From Ampullaceana balthica (taxonomy: Eukaryota; Mollusca; Gastropoda; Lymnaeidae), in assembly GCA_944989445.1 (NCBI GenBank), contig CALYLW010000689.1, positions 372,001 to 436,000 on the forward strand: DNA of 64,000 nt, read 5' to 3'. The notes beneath the pieces are model-generated. The model was not told where the DNA came from. It saw only the letters and a program-made list of their open reading frames with translations, and searched no databases. Positions 26,385 through 36,400 of the stretch are shown in pieces; position 1 is the stretch's first letter, and every line of letters begins with the position of its first letter. The position numbers were made by a program, and so were the translations under genes.

Positions 26385-29300
26385 ATAACTTTTCCAGACT
26401 ATTTCCCGACTTTCAAGACCAAGAAAATTATTTTAAGAATTCCCGACTGAGTGGGAACCCTGGGTTATATTTAAATAATTTAAATTGATTGCAGTCTCAC
26501 CCCCATTATGTTATATTTAAACGGTCCTTAAAAATTAACGGTCTTAACCTTAGGAAAGAGTGAAGAAATATTAGGGTCCCGATATTCCGATACAATTCCG
26601 ATTAATCGTCCCATCACTAATTAACGCACATCATGTATATACTGTAATTATAAAGAAATTTCAAGCGCATGTTAATATTTTGCCGCCTTATTGGTTTTCG
26701 TTTAACTTGGTGATCGGTTATCTCGGCGCCATTTTTCATACCCCGAGGCCGTCGACTTAAGCTGGTCCCACTGTATTATTTTTTGAGTGCTTTTAACTCA
26801 AATATGAGTTGAGTTTTGCGTGCCGACGAGTTTTGCGCCAATTGGCCCGTGGTCTCCGACTTCAGCCTGCTGTTTTATCTGGATGTGCTTCCATAGCCTT
26901 TGGTCAGCCAAGACCATCTGCAAGGCAGCAGTTGATTTCGGCAAGTGATGCAGCGTTCACAGGCCACGGCTATAAGGGTTCCACGCATTACCCAGCCGCC
27001 TTTTTATTTTCCTAACTATTGTTAGGTACCCACTCGAAGCTGGGTGGACTCGGGGACGCCCTAGGCCCTGGGAACAAATACTTGGCTTGCCATGGATTCG
27101 AACCCGTGACCATCGGTACGCCAGTCGAGCGCGCTGCCACTTCGACCACCGTATCCCCAAAATTGAGAACAAAGAAGAAGAAGAAGAACTCAAATATGAA
27201 ATAAAGTAGATCCTTAATCATTGCTGGAATGTAATATTTCTACAAATTTATTAATTTTAAAATCTTAGGCTAAATGCTTTCTTCCTAGTCTAATAATTTG
27301 TGACTTCCATGAATAAAGACAGATGTTTGGTATAAAGCTGCATATTAAATATTTCATTAACATGAATGTGAAAAAACTAAAATAGAAAAACAATAACTTA
27401 TGACAAACAGCATGTTTTGATTATTAACGACTGAACTATTATTTAGTATTTATATAGAGAATGGAAGATTCTAACACACTCTAATTGAATATTTAAACTT
27501 AAAACTTAGTTCAAATATGTACAACTAATACTTAACTGGAATTGTAACTAAAAACAGTTTTATGCAGTGATTATTTATATTGATCAGTCAAAGTCTCATT
27601 AAAATAAATATTAATATCTAATCTTACGGCTGGATAAAGTTTATTTAAAAGTTATTTTTTTTTCACTAAAAATTTTTTGATTAAAGTAAAAAAAAAGTTA
27701 AAATAGACTTTTAGTTGCTTTTTTTCCCCATTACAACAAAAAAAAATTTAACATTTATAACTTGTAAGGAAATTTTTTTAAAATATATCTTTAAATTTAA
27801 TGAAAAACCTTTCTTTTAATCTCTTTTATCGTCGATATAGTCTTTTCAACCATGATGGCTGGTTGACTGATAGTTTCATAGAATGAGAATGTTGTGAATT
27901 TTTCCCTGACAGTTGCAAGACAAATGAAGACCATCAACTATCAGCTGTCGTCCCAGCAGTGCCTGAAGGAGGGCTGGACACTGAGGCCCCCCACCCCGCT
28001 GGACCAAGACATTGCTGACGATGATATTTTTATACCAGAGCCACTTCATCCCGCCATGATTGCAACGGGAAAGGTTAAAAAAAGTTTGACAGGGATTACT
28101 TTTAAACAAAAACTTCACAATTTACATTAAATGTCTTTCCATAGCCACCAAGTATTTCACAGCATAATGCACAAAATATAATATTATATTTGACTCTGCA
28201 CTTTTGTTGAACATAAGAATCAGACAAATGTTGTATACAACAATGACAGGTTTGTTTAGTCCAAAATTTATCTTAATTCTTTTGTGATGTTGAGTGAACA
28301 AAATTTTTTTTTCTGTTTCCTCCAGCTACAGGGCAGACAACTTGTACAAAAGTTTTACCCCAACGGTTCAAAGTTCCTTACCATTTTTCCAGATGGGTCT
28401 GGAAATGTTTTGTATCCTTTCAAAATTCATCAAACATGTTATATAGCAACTTATTGAGTTTTTAAAAAAAAAGGATCTAATTTACTTAATGAGCTATAAT
28501 TTTAATAAATAGTTTTCATAGCCGCTCCCACACAGGATCTTTTTTGCAGTTTTAATCTTGGGGTTGTTTGGTTGTTGTATAGATACGGATCCTACATTGT
28601 CACACACAGTTGATGCTGTTCCAACTTCAGTGGTTGAGGATTTTTTACTCACAGTTTAAATACCATATTTTTCACCTAACAGGACGCTCCGGAATATAAG
28701 ACGCACGCAATTTTAAAGGAGGAACATCTAGGATTAAACAACCCGTAAAAACAAAGTTTTTGACTATTAAATCCCTTATATGTGAGACATAACTAAAAGT
28801 ATTGATTATGTACAATATAATAGACACAGCATGACAGACAAGCATAAACATTTACAGATTGGGAAAATATTATAAATGTATGTTCAATAGAATACGCACT
28901 GCAGGAGAGGAAAATATTAAAAAAGTATGTTCATTATAATACGCACCGTGCAACAGACTACCACAAACATTTACATGCTACATAGAGATACATAGAGATA
29001 ATAAAACGAAATTCAACTCTATAGGATCACAGGAAGTGGGCCATTTTTACGCTTGTTTTTCCGTGAAACCTTGACAGACAGATAGAAAGACAAGACAGTG
29101 AAGTTAATATAAGGGATTGAAAAAAAAAGATTCAGAACCAAATACTTTCTATTCGTCCTAAAAGATGCACCAACTCCACTCTCACCAGTTTTGGGGAATA
29201 AAAAGTTCGTCTTATAGCCAGGGTGAAAAATACGGTAGCTGCTTTCCCCCTAAACATGGATGGGTCTGATTGAACACAATTTATCTTGACCTGGTCATTT

Positions 29301-31096
29301 TTATTAAGCAGATCAGGTACAATGTCAGATATTTATCTCTTGACCACACCTCAGTTACCCATCTGGCAGACTTGCCATCATGATCATCTGTGTCAGCCTA
29401 GGACAGAACATGTATGTGGTGCTTGATGATGACACCAAGGCCAACATCCTGGCAACCTTTGAACCTAATGGCTGTGGATGTTGCAACTTTGACAATGGAC
29501 AAATTAGGTTGGTCTATCAAAAATGATTTTCTTAAAACATTTTATTTTGGAAAAAAAAATTAATAATAATTAAAAAATACTTGGAAATGTTTAAGAATTT
29601 ACTTCATATTCAGCTTTATTTATAATAATTTCTTAATTAATATTTATGGAAATGGCAAAAATTAAAATATATTTTACTTGATATCTTCTCTCAGAAAACA
29701 TTTTTTATACATGAAACATTTTATAGACCAGATTTATCTTTTGTAAACTTGCATGAATTTTATTTTTTGAACATTTGGCAGAGTAAATTATGACCAGTTG
29801 GGAGGTGTAGAACTTGACCCGATAGGATCACGGAAGAAACTGTGGAGATGGCGGGATCAAGATGTTCATGTCCACGCCCCACCATTCCAGCCAATCATCT
29901 TTGGCATGAACCGGTACATTGCCATACGGTTCATGGCTCAGGAGAGCATAGCCTTGACCCTGACTGGCAGGAACAGAAGCTGTAGATTCAATGTTGGTGC
30001 TAAACTGAAGGTTGGTGATAGAGAAGGGGACGTGGTGGTCAAGTGGCAGCGGGCTCGACTGGCGTACCAATGGTCACGGGTTCGAATCCATGTGAATGCA
30101 AGGATTTGTTCCCGGGGCCTAAGGCATCCCTGAGTCTCCCAGCTCCGAATGGGTTACCTAACACTAATAAGGCTGCTGGGTAATGCGTGGAACCCACAAA
30201 TCCGTGGCCTGTGAACGCTGCATGACTTGCCAACAGATCATCTGTCATTGTCTGTGGTCGCAATTATCTTCTGCATAGAAGAAGCGTCTGTATAGATAAG
30301 ATAAGAGAAGGTCATTGAGTGGTGGATTTATTTTGGTGTTTCAATACTCTATAATTTAAAAATTATATATATTAATCTTCAAAATAAAATGTAATGTTAA
30401 AATTGATTCACTATGTTATCTTCAAATTATATTATTATTATCAACACCATTCAAATATATGCTTTCATCTGCTTACATGATTGATTATACATTGGTAGAG
30501 TAGTTATCAGGATAACTCTATGCGTTGCAGGTGATTTCTTCTGACAGTATGCAGGCCAAACATATAAATGCATATGAACTGTTTGCAGATGAACACAAGC
30601 TTAAAGTTGTGTGAGTAGTTCCTTGGTGTTATAAATATTAAACTGAAGTAAAACTCCTTTAGATAATAGTATTTGTTTCATATGCCAGGTTAGGCTTTCA
30701 TATCTCTCAATCAACGAAAATAAGATCCTGTGACTCGACCAACAATTTTAAGATCTTGTCTTGTCCAACAAATATAAGATCCTGTGACTCAACCAACAAT
30801 TTTAAGATCCTGTGACTCAACCAACAATTTTAAGATCTTGTCTTGTCCAACAAATATAAGATCCTGTCTTTTAACTTCACAGTGGAATACTGGACAAAAT
30901 TGGAAATCTCCTCAAGTTCCCAAAATCTCCGAAGGTGGACTCCATCCTCCCACCGATCTCTGTGTCGTCACAGCAGCAGAAGGTCGACAAGAAGAGGCAG
31001 CAGTTCGAGTCGTCCAAGAGCAAACACAAGAAACCTGGCAAGCAAACCCGATTACCTCCCATGGACCACCCCGCAGTTTCTGTGACAGTCAATTAA
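9226..31096 (+). CDS. ERICH6: ERICH6-like (FAM194 domain) protein, 17 exons
   Basis: Exons: 9226-9364, 9894-9963, 10557-10705, 11074-11124, 13992-14143, 14895-14975, 19525-19663, 22364-22481, 22658-22765, 22920-22987, 23876-24154 (or 24141), 27913-28073, 28326-28411, 29355-29507, 29782-30010, 30531-30610, 30883-31096. With the 24154 end all phases join, giving 2277 bases and 758 residues. The N-terminal half is acidic, Ser/Lys-rich and low in complexity. A Cys motif CEFC near residue 258 precedes NEIKPFPTLDQQ and ALYCCEDY. Residues of about 505-661 form the FAM194-type core: FYPNGSKFLTIFPDGSGN, YPSGRLAI, WRWRDQ and PPFQPIIFGMNRYIAIRF. A Lys-rich tail follows. Vertebrate ERICH6/ERICH6B carry this domain; the function is unknown. 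Introns up to 4.5 kb are loaded with repeats. The choice between ERICH6 and ERICH6B cannot be made here. Confidence 0.85.
12031..12450. repeat. 46-bp minisatellite in ERICH6 intron 4
   Basis: Nine near-identical copies of a 46-bp unit (TATTTCAAGTGTTAGTTGCT, then ATATCCATCACATTTCTTGG and ACTCAA). The main variation is CAATATTT versus CAACATTT. The last copy is degenerate. Noncoding. Confidence 0.94.
13873..13968. repeat. 30-bp minisatellite just upstream of ERICH6 exon 5
   Basis: Three copies of a 30-bp unit, TAACCAGGTAAACCAAACTC followed by TGTACAGCAG. The unit resembles the intron-exon boundary 25 bp downstream, where ACCAG precedes exon 5 (CCAAACCAGACTCTAGACAG), so copies look like decoy acceptors. 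Confidence 0.8.
14150..14645. repeat. 36-bp minisatellite downstream of ERICH6 exon 5
   Basis: About 14 copies of a 36-bp unit (ACCAATGACTTTACAACTCT, then CAGATCTGTACCCAAG) start 6 bases after the exon 5 donor. The first, degenerate copy is the intron's own start. A 36-bp period keeps frames open on both strands, but no splice or family evidence supports coding. Confidence 0.9.
15260..16933. mobile_element. 1.67-kb non-autonomous terminal-inverted-repeat element, copy 1
   Basis: It begins GGGGCCGTCCATAAATG and ends CATTTATGGATGGCC, an inverted pair of about 25 bp. Both ends also carry the subterminal motif CACGCGTCGTCACAAAA (CACGCATCGTC at the right) in the same direction. A second copy at 57982-59806 matches throughout. 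No transposase frame is visible. An old hAT-type relic with the end TTGAGAAGCACTG lies inside both copies (16640-16748 here). The superfamily is not assigned; target duplication is unclear for this copy. Confidence 0.82.
16940..17181 (+). mobile_element. Helitron-like element 3' end
   Basis: The stretch shares CTACTAATTTTAGAAAGCA and AAACTTCCGTCATTTTTGACG with 46390-46834. Its 3' end has a perfect hairpin CCGTCA-TTTT-TGACGG (17154-17169), then 8 bases and CTAG at 17178-17181 followed by T. This is the hairpin-plus-CTRR layout of Helitron 3' termini, with insertion before T. The 5' boundary is not identified, and no Rep/helicase coding is present. Confidence 0.5.
17540..18112 (-). CDS. Two 5' exons of an unrecognised gene antisense in ERICH6 intron 6
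   Basis: Exon A runs 18112-17785 and exon B 17616-17540, both on the minus strand with canonical borders (donor GTAAAT, acceptor CCCTAG, donor GTAAGC). They join in phase for 135 codons and stay open. The start is an ATG in the context GTGATGGCCGAGG. The protein begins MAEEAPEGLKMPSTGPAQNV and is rich in Gln, Ser and Thr, with repeated ITLP/VTLP motifs (PDITLPNG, DVTLPSL, HITLPY). Exon B ends SPDGSGGFFDVQ. This low-complexity profile would suit the N terminus of a regulatory protein, but I do not recognise the family. The next exon is not visible in the 2.5 kb downstream, which is mostly transposon. It could be a truncated gene or a pseudogene. Confidence 0.5.
19823..21618 (-). mobile_element. 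Decayed hAT transposon (GTF2IRD2/ZBED-like transposase relic)
   Basis: A hAT-type terminus CAGGGGTGGGCAAACTTT followed by GGAGGGCCACATT lies at 19823. On the minus strand, fragments in shifted frames between 21618 and 20190 read LSRRTVVRHVEKIS, SLALDESTYVHDTDQLFVFI, SVTTDGARVLTGKHVGLVN, HCVIHQESLCKAAL and FERRFHDFKNLEPLS. Last comes the hAT dimerisation motif GSTYIFEQVFSCMKINKSKN. This is the order seen in GTF2IRD2- and ZBED-type hAT transposases. Several frameshifts and a missing far terminus mark it as dead. It lies in ERICH6 intron 7. Confidence 0.85.
25299..26773. mobile_element. Tigger/pogo-like non-autonomous element flanked by TA
   Basis: The left end is TA|CAGTGGGGCCCACTTAACTC and the right end is TTAAGCTGGTCCCACTG|TA, so the termini are inverted (CAGTGGGRCC...CTTAA) and flanked by TA. 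This fits Tc1/mariner-pogo (Tigger) elements, whose ends often read CAGT...TTAACTCG. There is no transposase frame in its 1475 bp. A (TA)n microsatellite lies at about 26349-26380. It is in ERICH6 intron 11. Confidence 0.75.
26808..27186 (-). mobile_element. tRNA-derived SINE with 13-bp target duplication
   Basis: On the minus strand the head GGATACGGTGGTCGAAGTGG is an A-box region, and GGGTTCGAATCC is a B box. The body matches the plus-strand SINE at 30027. The flanks AACTCAAATATGA (26795-26807 and 27187-27199) form a perfect 13-bp target duplication. This copy's 3' part differs from the 30027 copy and lacks the LINE-like tail. Confidence 0.85.
28663..29235. mobile_element. 573-bp TA-flanked inverted-repeat element
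   Basis: The left end TA|CCATATTTTTCACC leads into ATATAAGACGCACGC. The right end is GTTCGTCTTATAGCCAGGGT, then GAAAAATACGG|TA. The termini are inverted (CCRTATTTTTCACC...TATAAGACG) and flanked by TA, suggesting a Tc1/mariner-type MITE. The inside is noncoding. It is in ERICH6 intron 13. Confidence 0.75.
30027..30306 (+). mobile_element. tRNA-derived SINE with LINE-like 3' tail
   Basis: GGTGGTCAAGTGGCAGCGGG supplies an A box and GGGTTCGAATCC a B box. The body is shared with the SINE at 26808. The 3' end AATTATCTTCTGCATAGAAG, then AAGCGTCTGTATAGATAAGA, matches the tail of the LINE fragments at 8480 and 57560. It starts 16 bases past the donor of ERICH6 exon 15 (30010). A short flanking repeat (AGAGAAGG) is a possible target duplication. 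Confidence 0.82.
30722..30872. repeat. Short interrupted tandem repeat before ERICH6 exon 17
   Basis: Alternating units with AAGATCCTGTGACTC...AACAATTTT and AAGATCTTGTCTTGTCCAAC, about 25-28 bp each, repeat five times. The array ends 10 bases before the acceptor of the last exon (30883), so it abuts the polypyrimidine tract. Confidence 0.75.
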
Positions 31097-31325
31097 AAGT
31101 TGCCAAAATTATTATATTCTATGCGCTTCGCTAAAACATTACTGTAAAGAGCCTAGAAAAAAAATTGTTTTTAATTTTTAATGGAGGTAATCCAAAAAAA
31201 TAAATAATTGTTTTTAAGACCAGGAATCAGTGTTTCAATCAGTAAATACATAATATCGAAAACAGCTTTATTAGTAAGAATTTCACTGTGAGTCTGTGAG
31301 AGCATTGCCCAAATGAGTTGTTTTA

Positions 31326-31331
31326 AATAAA
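31326..31331 (+). terminator. Candidate ERICH6 polyadenylation signal
   Basis: The first AATAAA after the ERICH6 stop codon (31094-31096), 230 bases downstream. Other AATAAA hexamers follow near 31414, so usage is not certain. Confidence 0.4.
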
Positions 31332-32858
31332 GAGACAAAATATATTTTTGATTTTGTCAAGCTGTACTTTTAATAACCTCTGTTTAATTCATATATTAGA
31401 ATTTCATACACAAATAAATAAGTTATTTTCCAACATGCTATGGTCTTTTGGTGAATAAGATTTAATACATTCGAAGGCCATGTACCAGATCTGTTATCAC
31501 TTATTGATTCATATTACTGTAGTGTTTACCCCAGGTAATTAAATTGATACTGGTAACAACATACATCAAGTATTTAAAAAATGTGGAGTTTATTATACAA
31601 ATTATAACAGTCTTTCTTCAGGGATACCAGTACTCAAAGTCTGACCCACAGGACAATATAGGACATTGTGACTGACCCACCTCCAATGTCCCTAACTGTT
31701 TTAGATGCATCTAATTTTAGACATGTTTCTAATGTTTTACTTTGCCAAATTTTTTTTGAAAATATGTAGTACAGTATTTATTGTAAATTCCAAACTTGAC
31801 TGTAATTATACTATAGGAACTGTCATGGTCATGTGAAGCTTACTTTATTTGTTCACAACGAGATAAGATACAAAAATGTTAAAAATATTTTTGGAGCTTC
31901 GTTTAATAATTTGTGAGAATGTTATTTTCAAAGAATCGTCAAGTCAAACAAGGCGAAAATGTTTGTGGAATATTCAACAAATGACAGACTATTGTTATGC
32001 TTTATGGACAATGTTTTTTTGTGTCATGGAAAAAAGTTTGGACATTTTTATTTTAATATGGATTATAAACTGTCGGGGGTTTTTTTGGTGGAAATCCGTC
32101 ATATACTCAATTAGATTCAATTTTATGACTGGTATAAAGGAATAAAAACATGAGATTTTTTCATAAATCTAACAGCAATATGACTTTCTTTAAAAATGTG
32201 ACAATGTGAATTTTTCTATCTCAATTTTCTGTACAGCAAAATGATTAATGTTTTATGATTTTTAAGCCAACATAGCCAGTTATTTAAAGGGAGTCAAATG
32301 AAACTGTCCTGGTTGGGCATGTCAACCATTAACTGGCTTAAGATCAAGAAATTTGACTATCCACAATATAGGTGAATGAAAATTTATTTTAAATATCAAA
32401 CTTGGAATATATAAATATTGTAAAATAATTTAACAATAATCCCTAAAACAGTAACAAATATTGCATCACATAAAATCGGCAGGATACTTTCTGGACATGG
32501 AACTGTTTGATTATAATCCAAACTTACACAACACAATTTTCTGGCTCCCCAACATGAACAATGCATTATTTCAGTATAGTGTTCAGAAATTTGTATACAA
32601 CAAAATAGTGTGCACATGGCTACCACCAACTTTTAAAACTCTGTTTGGTTGTAAAAGCATAGTGTGAGACTCATTGTAAGCGATCTGCGACCTATCAACA
32701 AAAATTGATAAAAGTTTAGAAGAATCTGAGTAATTTCTTTGCACATCACAGTGTTGTCATCAAATCTGTGGTTAAAATCCCAAACTGTGGCATCAACCAA
32801 TGATGTGAAAGTAGGACCTAGCATTAATAGACTCATTTAGATTACTTAAATTTGGGGG

Positions 32859-32940
32859 TTTTTTTTAATTGATAAAAAGGAAGAAGAAAAAAAATTTATG
32901 AGTGCTTTTTTTCTTCATTCTTTTTATCAATTAAAAAAAA
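32859..32940. repeat. Inverted repeat, 35-bp arms
   Basis: The arms at 32859-32893 and 32906-32940 (TTTTTTTTAATTGATAAAAA and its complement) pair with two or three mismatches around a 12-base loop. They could form a hairpin between the two convergent 3' ends. Origin is unknown. Confidence 0.8.
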
Positions 32941-33310
32941 AGAAGATAAATTTAAGGTTCTAAAAGATTTTAATTATTTTCTTTGACAAAATAATGATTC
33001 TATTAATTCTGGGTCCTACTATATGTTAAAAAAATTAACTAGTGCTAAATAAATGAGTAAAACTCTGTTTATTCTTGTAACCCTCTACATCTCACAGCAA
33101 ACATTTTTTTTACTCAAACCTAATGTGCAAGGAATTAAAACAATTTTGAAAAAATCAGCCCATGGTTACAACCTTTGTGACAAGAGCAGCTGCAGTTAGT
33201 TTTTATCAATGAGAATGTCGTAATATCCATTAACTTTAGCTGAATTATTTATTTTACAAAAAAATGAAAATGCCATAATTTATGGTGGACTATTTCAATA
33301 ACTACTTATC

Positions 33311-33316
33311 TTTATT
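33311..33316 (-). terminator. Candidate PPOX polyadenylation signal
   Basis: AATAAA on the minus strand, 131 bases after the PPOX stop codon, in GTGCAATAAAGATAAG. It is the nearest good hexamer to the end of the gene. Confidence 0.55.
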
Positions 33317-33446
33317 GCACTAAAACAAAAGTTACACTTATATTGTGGCCAACTTTTTGAATGCCATCGTCGGCTAACTGAGATCAAAGACTAACCACTA
33401 AGCACTGAATAAGTACGTTAATAAATATGTCAGCTGGACCAGCACG

Positions 33447-36400
33447 TTATACTGGTTTCATAGCTTCCACCATTTTCCTGGCGTTGTTTATGCAGTCGTT
33501 GATTGCAGGCCCTCTGTAGGATGAGCCAATGAGTTTCAGGGGGAGGTTACTCTGATCTACAGCCTGCTCCACCTTTGCAACCCACTTGACATGGCCTACT
33601 CTGTACTGTGGTATACATTCCTGTTGAAGAGCAAAGCAGACGATTGGTCAATAACACTCATGTCATAATATCTTGTTACTCAGGAATATTTCCCAGAAGT
33701 TAACATCTGGTAAATTCCTTTACTTGTGAGGATGATATACATTAAAGATAAAACATAAATATTAAATTAACTATAATTTAACGCACCAAGTTGATGAATA
33801 TTATGACTAAGTTTTAAAGAACCCTGACTTTGAATTAAATAAATTTTGGGCAGGACACATTTTATGTCTTGAACACAACACACTTTCAGACATAGGTAAA
33901 TGTATAATATAAAATCAGGGTATTAGTAGCCTGACAGGAGTAACCAACACACTTTCAGACTAGGTAAATGTATATAAAAACAGGGTATAGTAGCTGACAG
34001 ACTAACACAACAGCGAACGTTTTGGCAAAGAGCCTTCCTCAACGGACAAATAGTACACAAATGAAACAAATAAAACGAAATAATAATAAAAAAAACACTT
34101 AGCTGCGGTGAAATCTAAGTAGCCCAGTACTTTACACTTTCAGACATACACGATATTCTGCCAAGTCTTGTTTTCAGGCACTGGTGCCTCTCAACTAGCC
34201 ACTTACTGTTTGCAATGAAACGTGAGATCTTATTGGATGAGACTTGATGCCCAGCTGCTTGGCCGCGGCCTGTGTGGCCATCCAGACAAGCTCAGGACCC
34301 GAGGGGAGCTTCCCTTCTGGGGTCAGCAGCTGGTTGTACCACGACCCACCTAGCATGACCTGGAAATACAAACAGCCCTCAGGAGAGTTGACCTACTAAA
34401 ATATGTGGTGTGGGGGTTACTGAAAAAACAGGGACACCACCCATTAAATGTGTCACTTTGATTCTAAGGAAAAGCAACCCTGAAAGGACACAACACACCT
34501 TTGGTGGTTGTATTATAAATAAAAAGAACTGATCATGGGATTTTGTTGGATTTATTTGTCTGAACTGAAAGTCAAGTAAACCAAAGTAAATAAACCCTGT
34601 TGCCCTTAACTACACCAGTGTTGACCTTAACTACACAAGTGTTGCCCTTAACTACACAATTGTTGACCTTAACTACACAATTGTTGACCTTAACTACACA
34701 AGTGTTGCCCTTAACTACATAAGTGTTGACCTTAACTACACAAGTGTTGACCTTAACTACACCAGTGTTGCCCTTAACTACACAAGTGTTGGCCTTAACT
34801 ACACAAGTGTTGACCTTAACTACATAAGTGTTGACCTTAACTACATAAGTGTTGCCCTTAACTACATAAGTGTTGACCTTAACTACATAAGTGTTGCCCT
34901 TAACTACATAAGTGTTGACCTTAACTACATAAGTGTTGCCCTTAACTACATAAGTGTTGCCCTTAACTACACAAGTGTTGACCTTAACTACACAATTGTT
35001 GACCTTAACTACACAAGTGTTGCCCTTAACTACATAAGTGTTGACCTTAACTACACAAGTGTTGACCTTAACTACACCAGTGTTGCCCTTAACTACACAA
35101 GTGTTGGCCTTAACTACACAAGTGTTGACCTTAACTACATAAGTGTTGACCTTAACTACATAAGTGTTGCCCTTAACTACATAAGTGTTGACCTTAACTA
35201 CATAAGTGTTGCCCTTAACTACATAAGTGTTGACCTTAACTACATAAGTGTTGCCCTTAACTACATAAGTGTTGCCCTTAACTACACAAGTGTTGACCTT
35301 AACTACATAAGTGTTGCCCTTAACTACATAAGTGTTGACCTTAACTACACAATTGTTGACCTTAACTACACAAGTGTTGCCCTTAACTACATAAGTGTTG
35401 CCTTTAACTATATAAGTGTTGCCCTTAACTACACAAGTGTTGCCCTTAACTACACAAGTGNNNAAAAATAAACTTTGTTTTATGGCCAGGAGGTTGGTAT
35501 GATGCCATTCATCAAACGACCACTAGAAATAACCCAGTAAACAATGGCGATGGGCAGTGCACCAACTTCCTATTTACTCAATTTAATTGATAAAACATAC
35601 TTTTAGAGAGCTAACTTTATAAAACTTTTGTTGATCAGAGCATTACAGCCAAGCATACAGACTGGGTCCCCTGAGATTGTCTTTTCTCATATTTGGCACT
35701 TTATTTATGAATAAAAGGGAGGTCATTTTTTTAAAATCAAGCAATAAATATAGTATTGTATGGGAGTGCTGTAGAAGACGATTTTAATTTGTGAATTTAG
35801 AGAAAACTTGACGTACTGTTATACGTGTACTGTCTGGACATCCCTTCCTGTTGTGCTCAGGAAATGTGCACGAGTCGTAGACTATTCCTAGCACAGGTCC
35901 ACCTTCTGATGATGGCAGCAGGTGGCCAAAACCCTGAGAGATAAATCAAACAAGTAAGCAATGTTGTTATAGAGCAATGTTGTCACAGAGCTATGTTGTA
36001 ATAGAGCAATGTTGTCACAGAGCTATGTTGTTATAGAGCAATGTTGTCACAGAGCTATGTTGTTATAGAGCAATGTTGTCACAGAGCTATGTTGTTATAG
36101 AGCAATGTTGTCACAGAGCTATGTTGTTATAGAGCAATGTTGTCACAGAGCTATGTTGTAATAGAGCAATGTTGTCACAGAGCTATGTTGTAATAGAGCA
36201 ATGTTGTCACAGAGCTATGTTGTAATAGAGCAATGTTGTCACAGAGCTATGTTGTTATAGAGCAATGTTGTCACAGAGCTATGTTGTAATAGAGCAATGT
36301 TGTCACAGAGCTATGTTGTTATAGAGCAATGTTGTCACAGAGCTATGTTGTAATAGAGCAATGTTGTCACAGAGCTATGTTGTTATAGAGCAATGTTGTC

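Larger units (their letters stand above)
31097..33446. other. 3'UTR and intergenic space between convergent ERICH6 and PPOX
   Basis: AT-rich DNA with poly-A and poly-T runs. I see no coding exon. Short open frames at 31876-32145 and 32396-32836 lack splice context or a recognisable family. An inverted repeat sits at 32859-32940. Confidence 0.65.

Noticed and set aside
29798..30133. Single 111-codon gene
   Set aside because: It is ERICH6 exon 15 running through its donor into the adjacent SINE.
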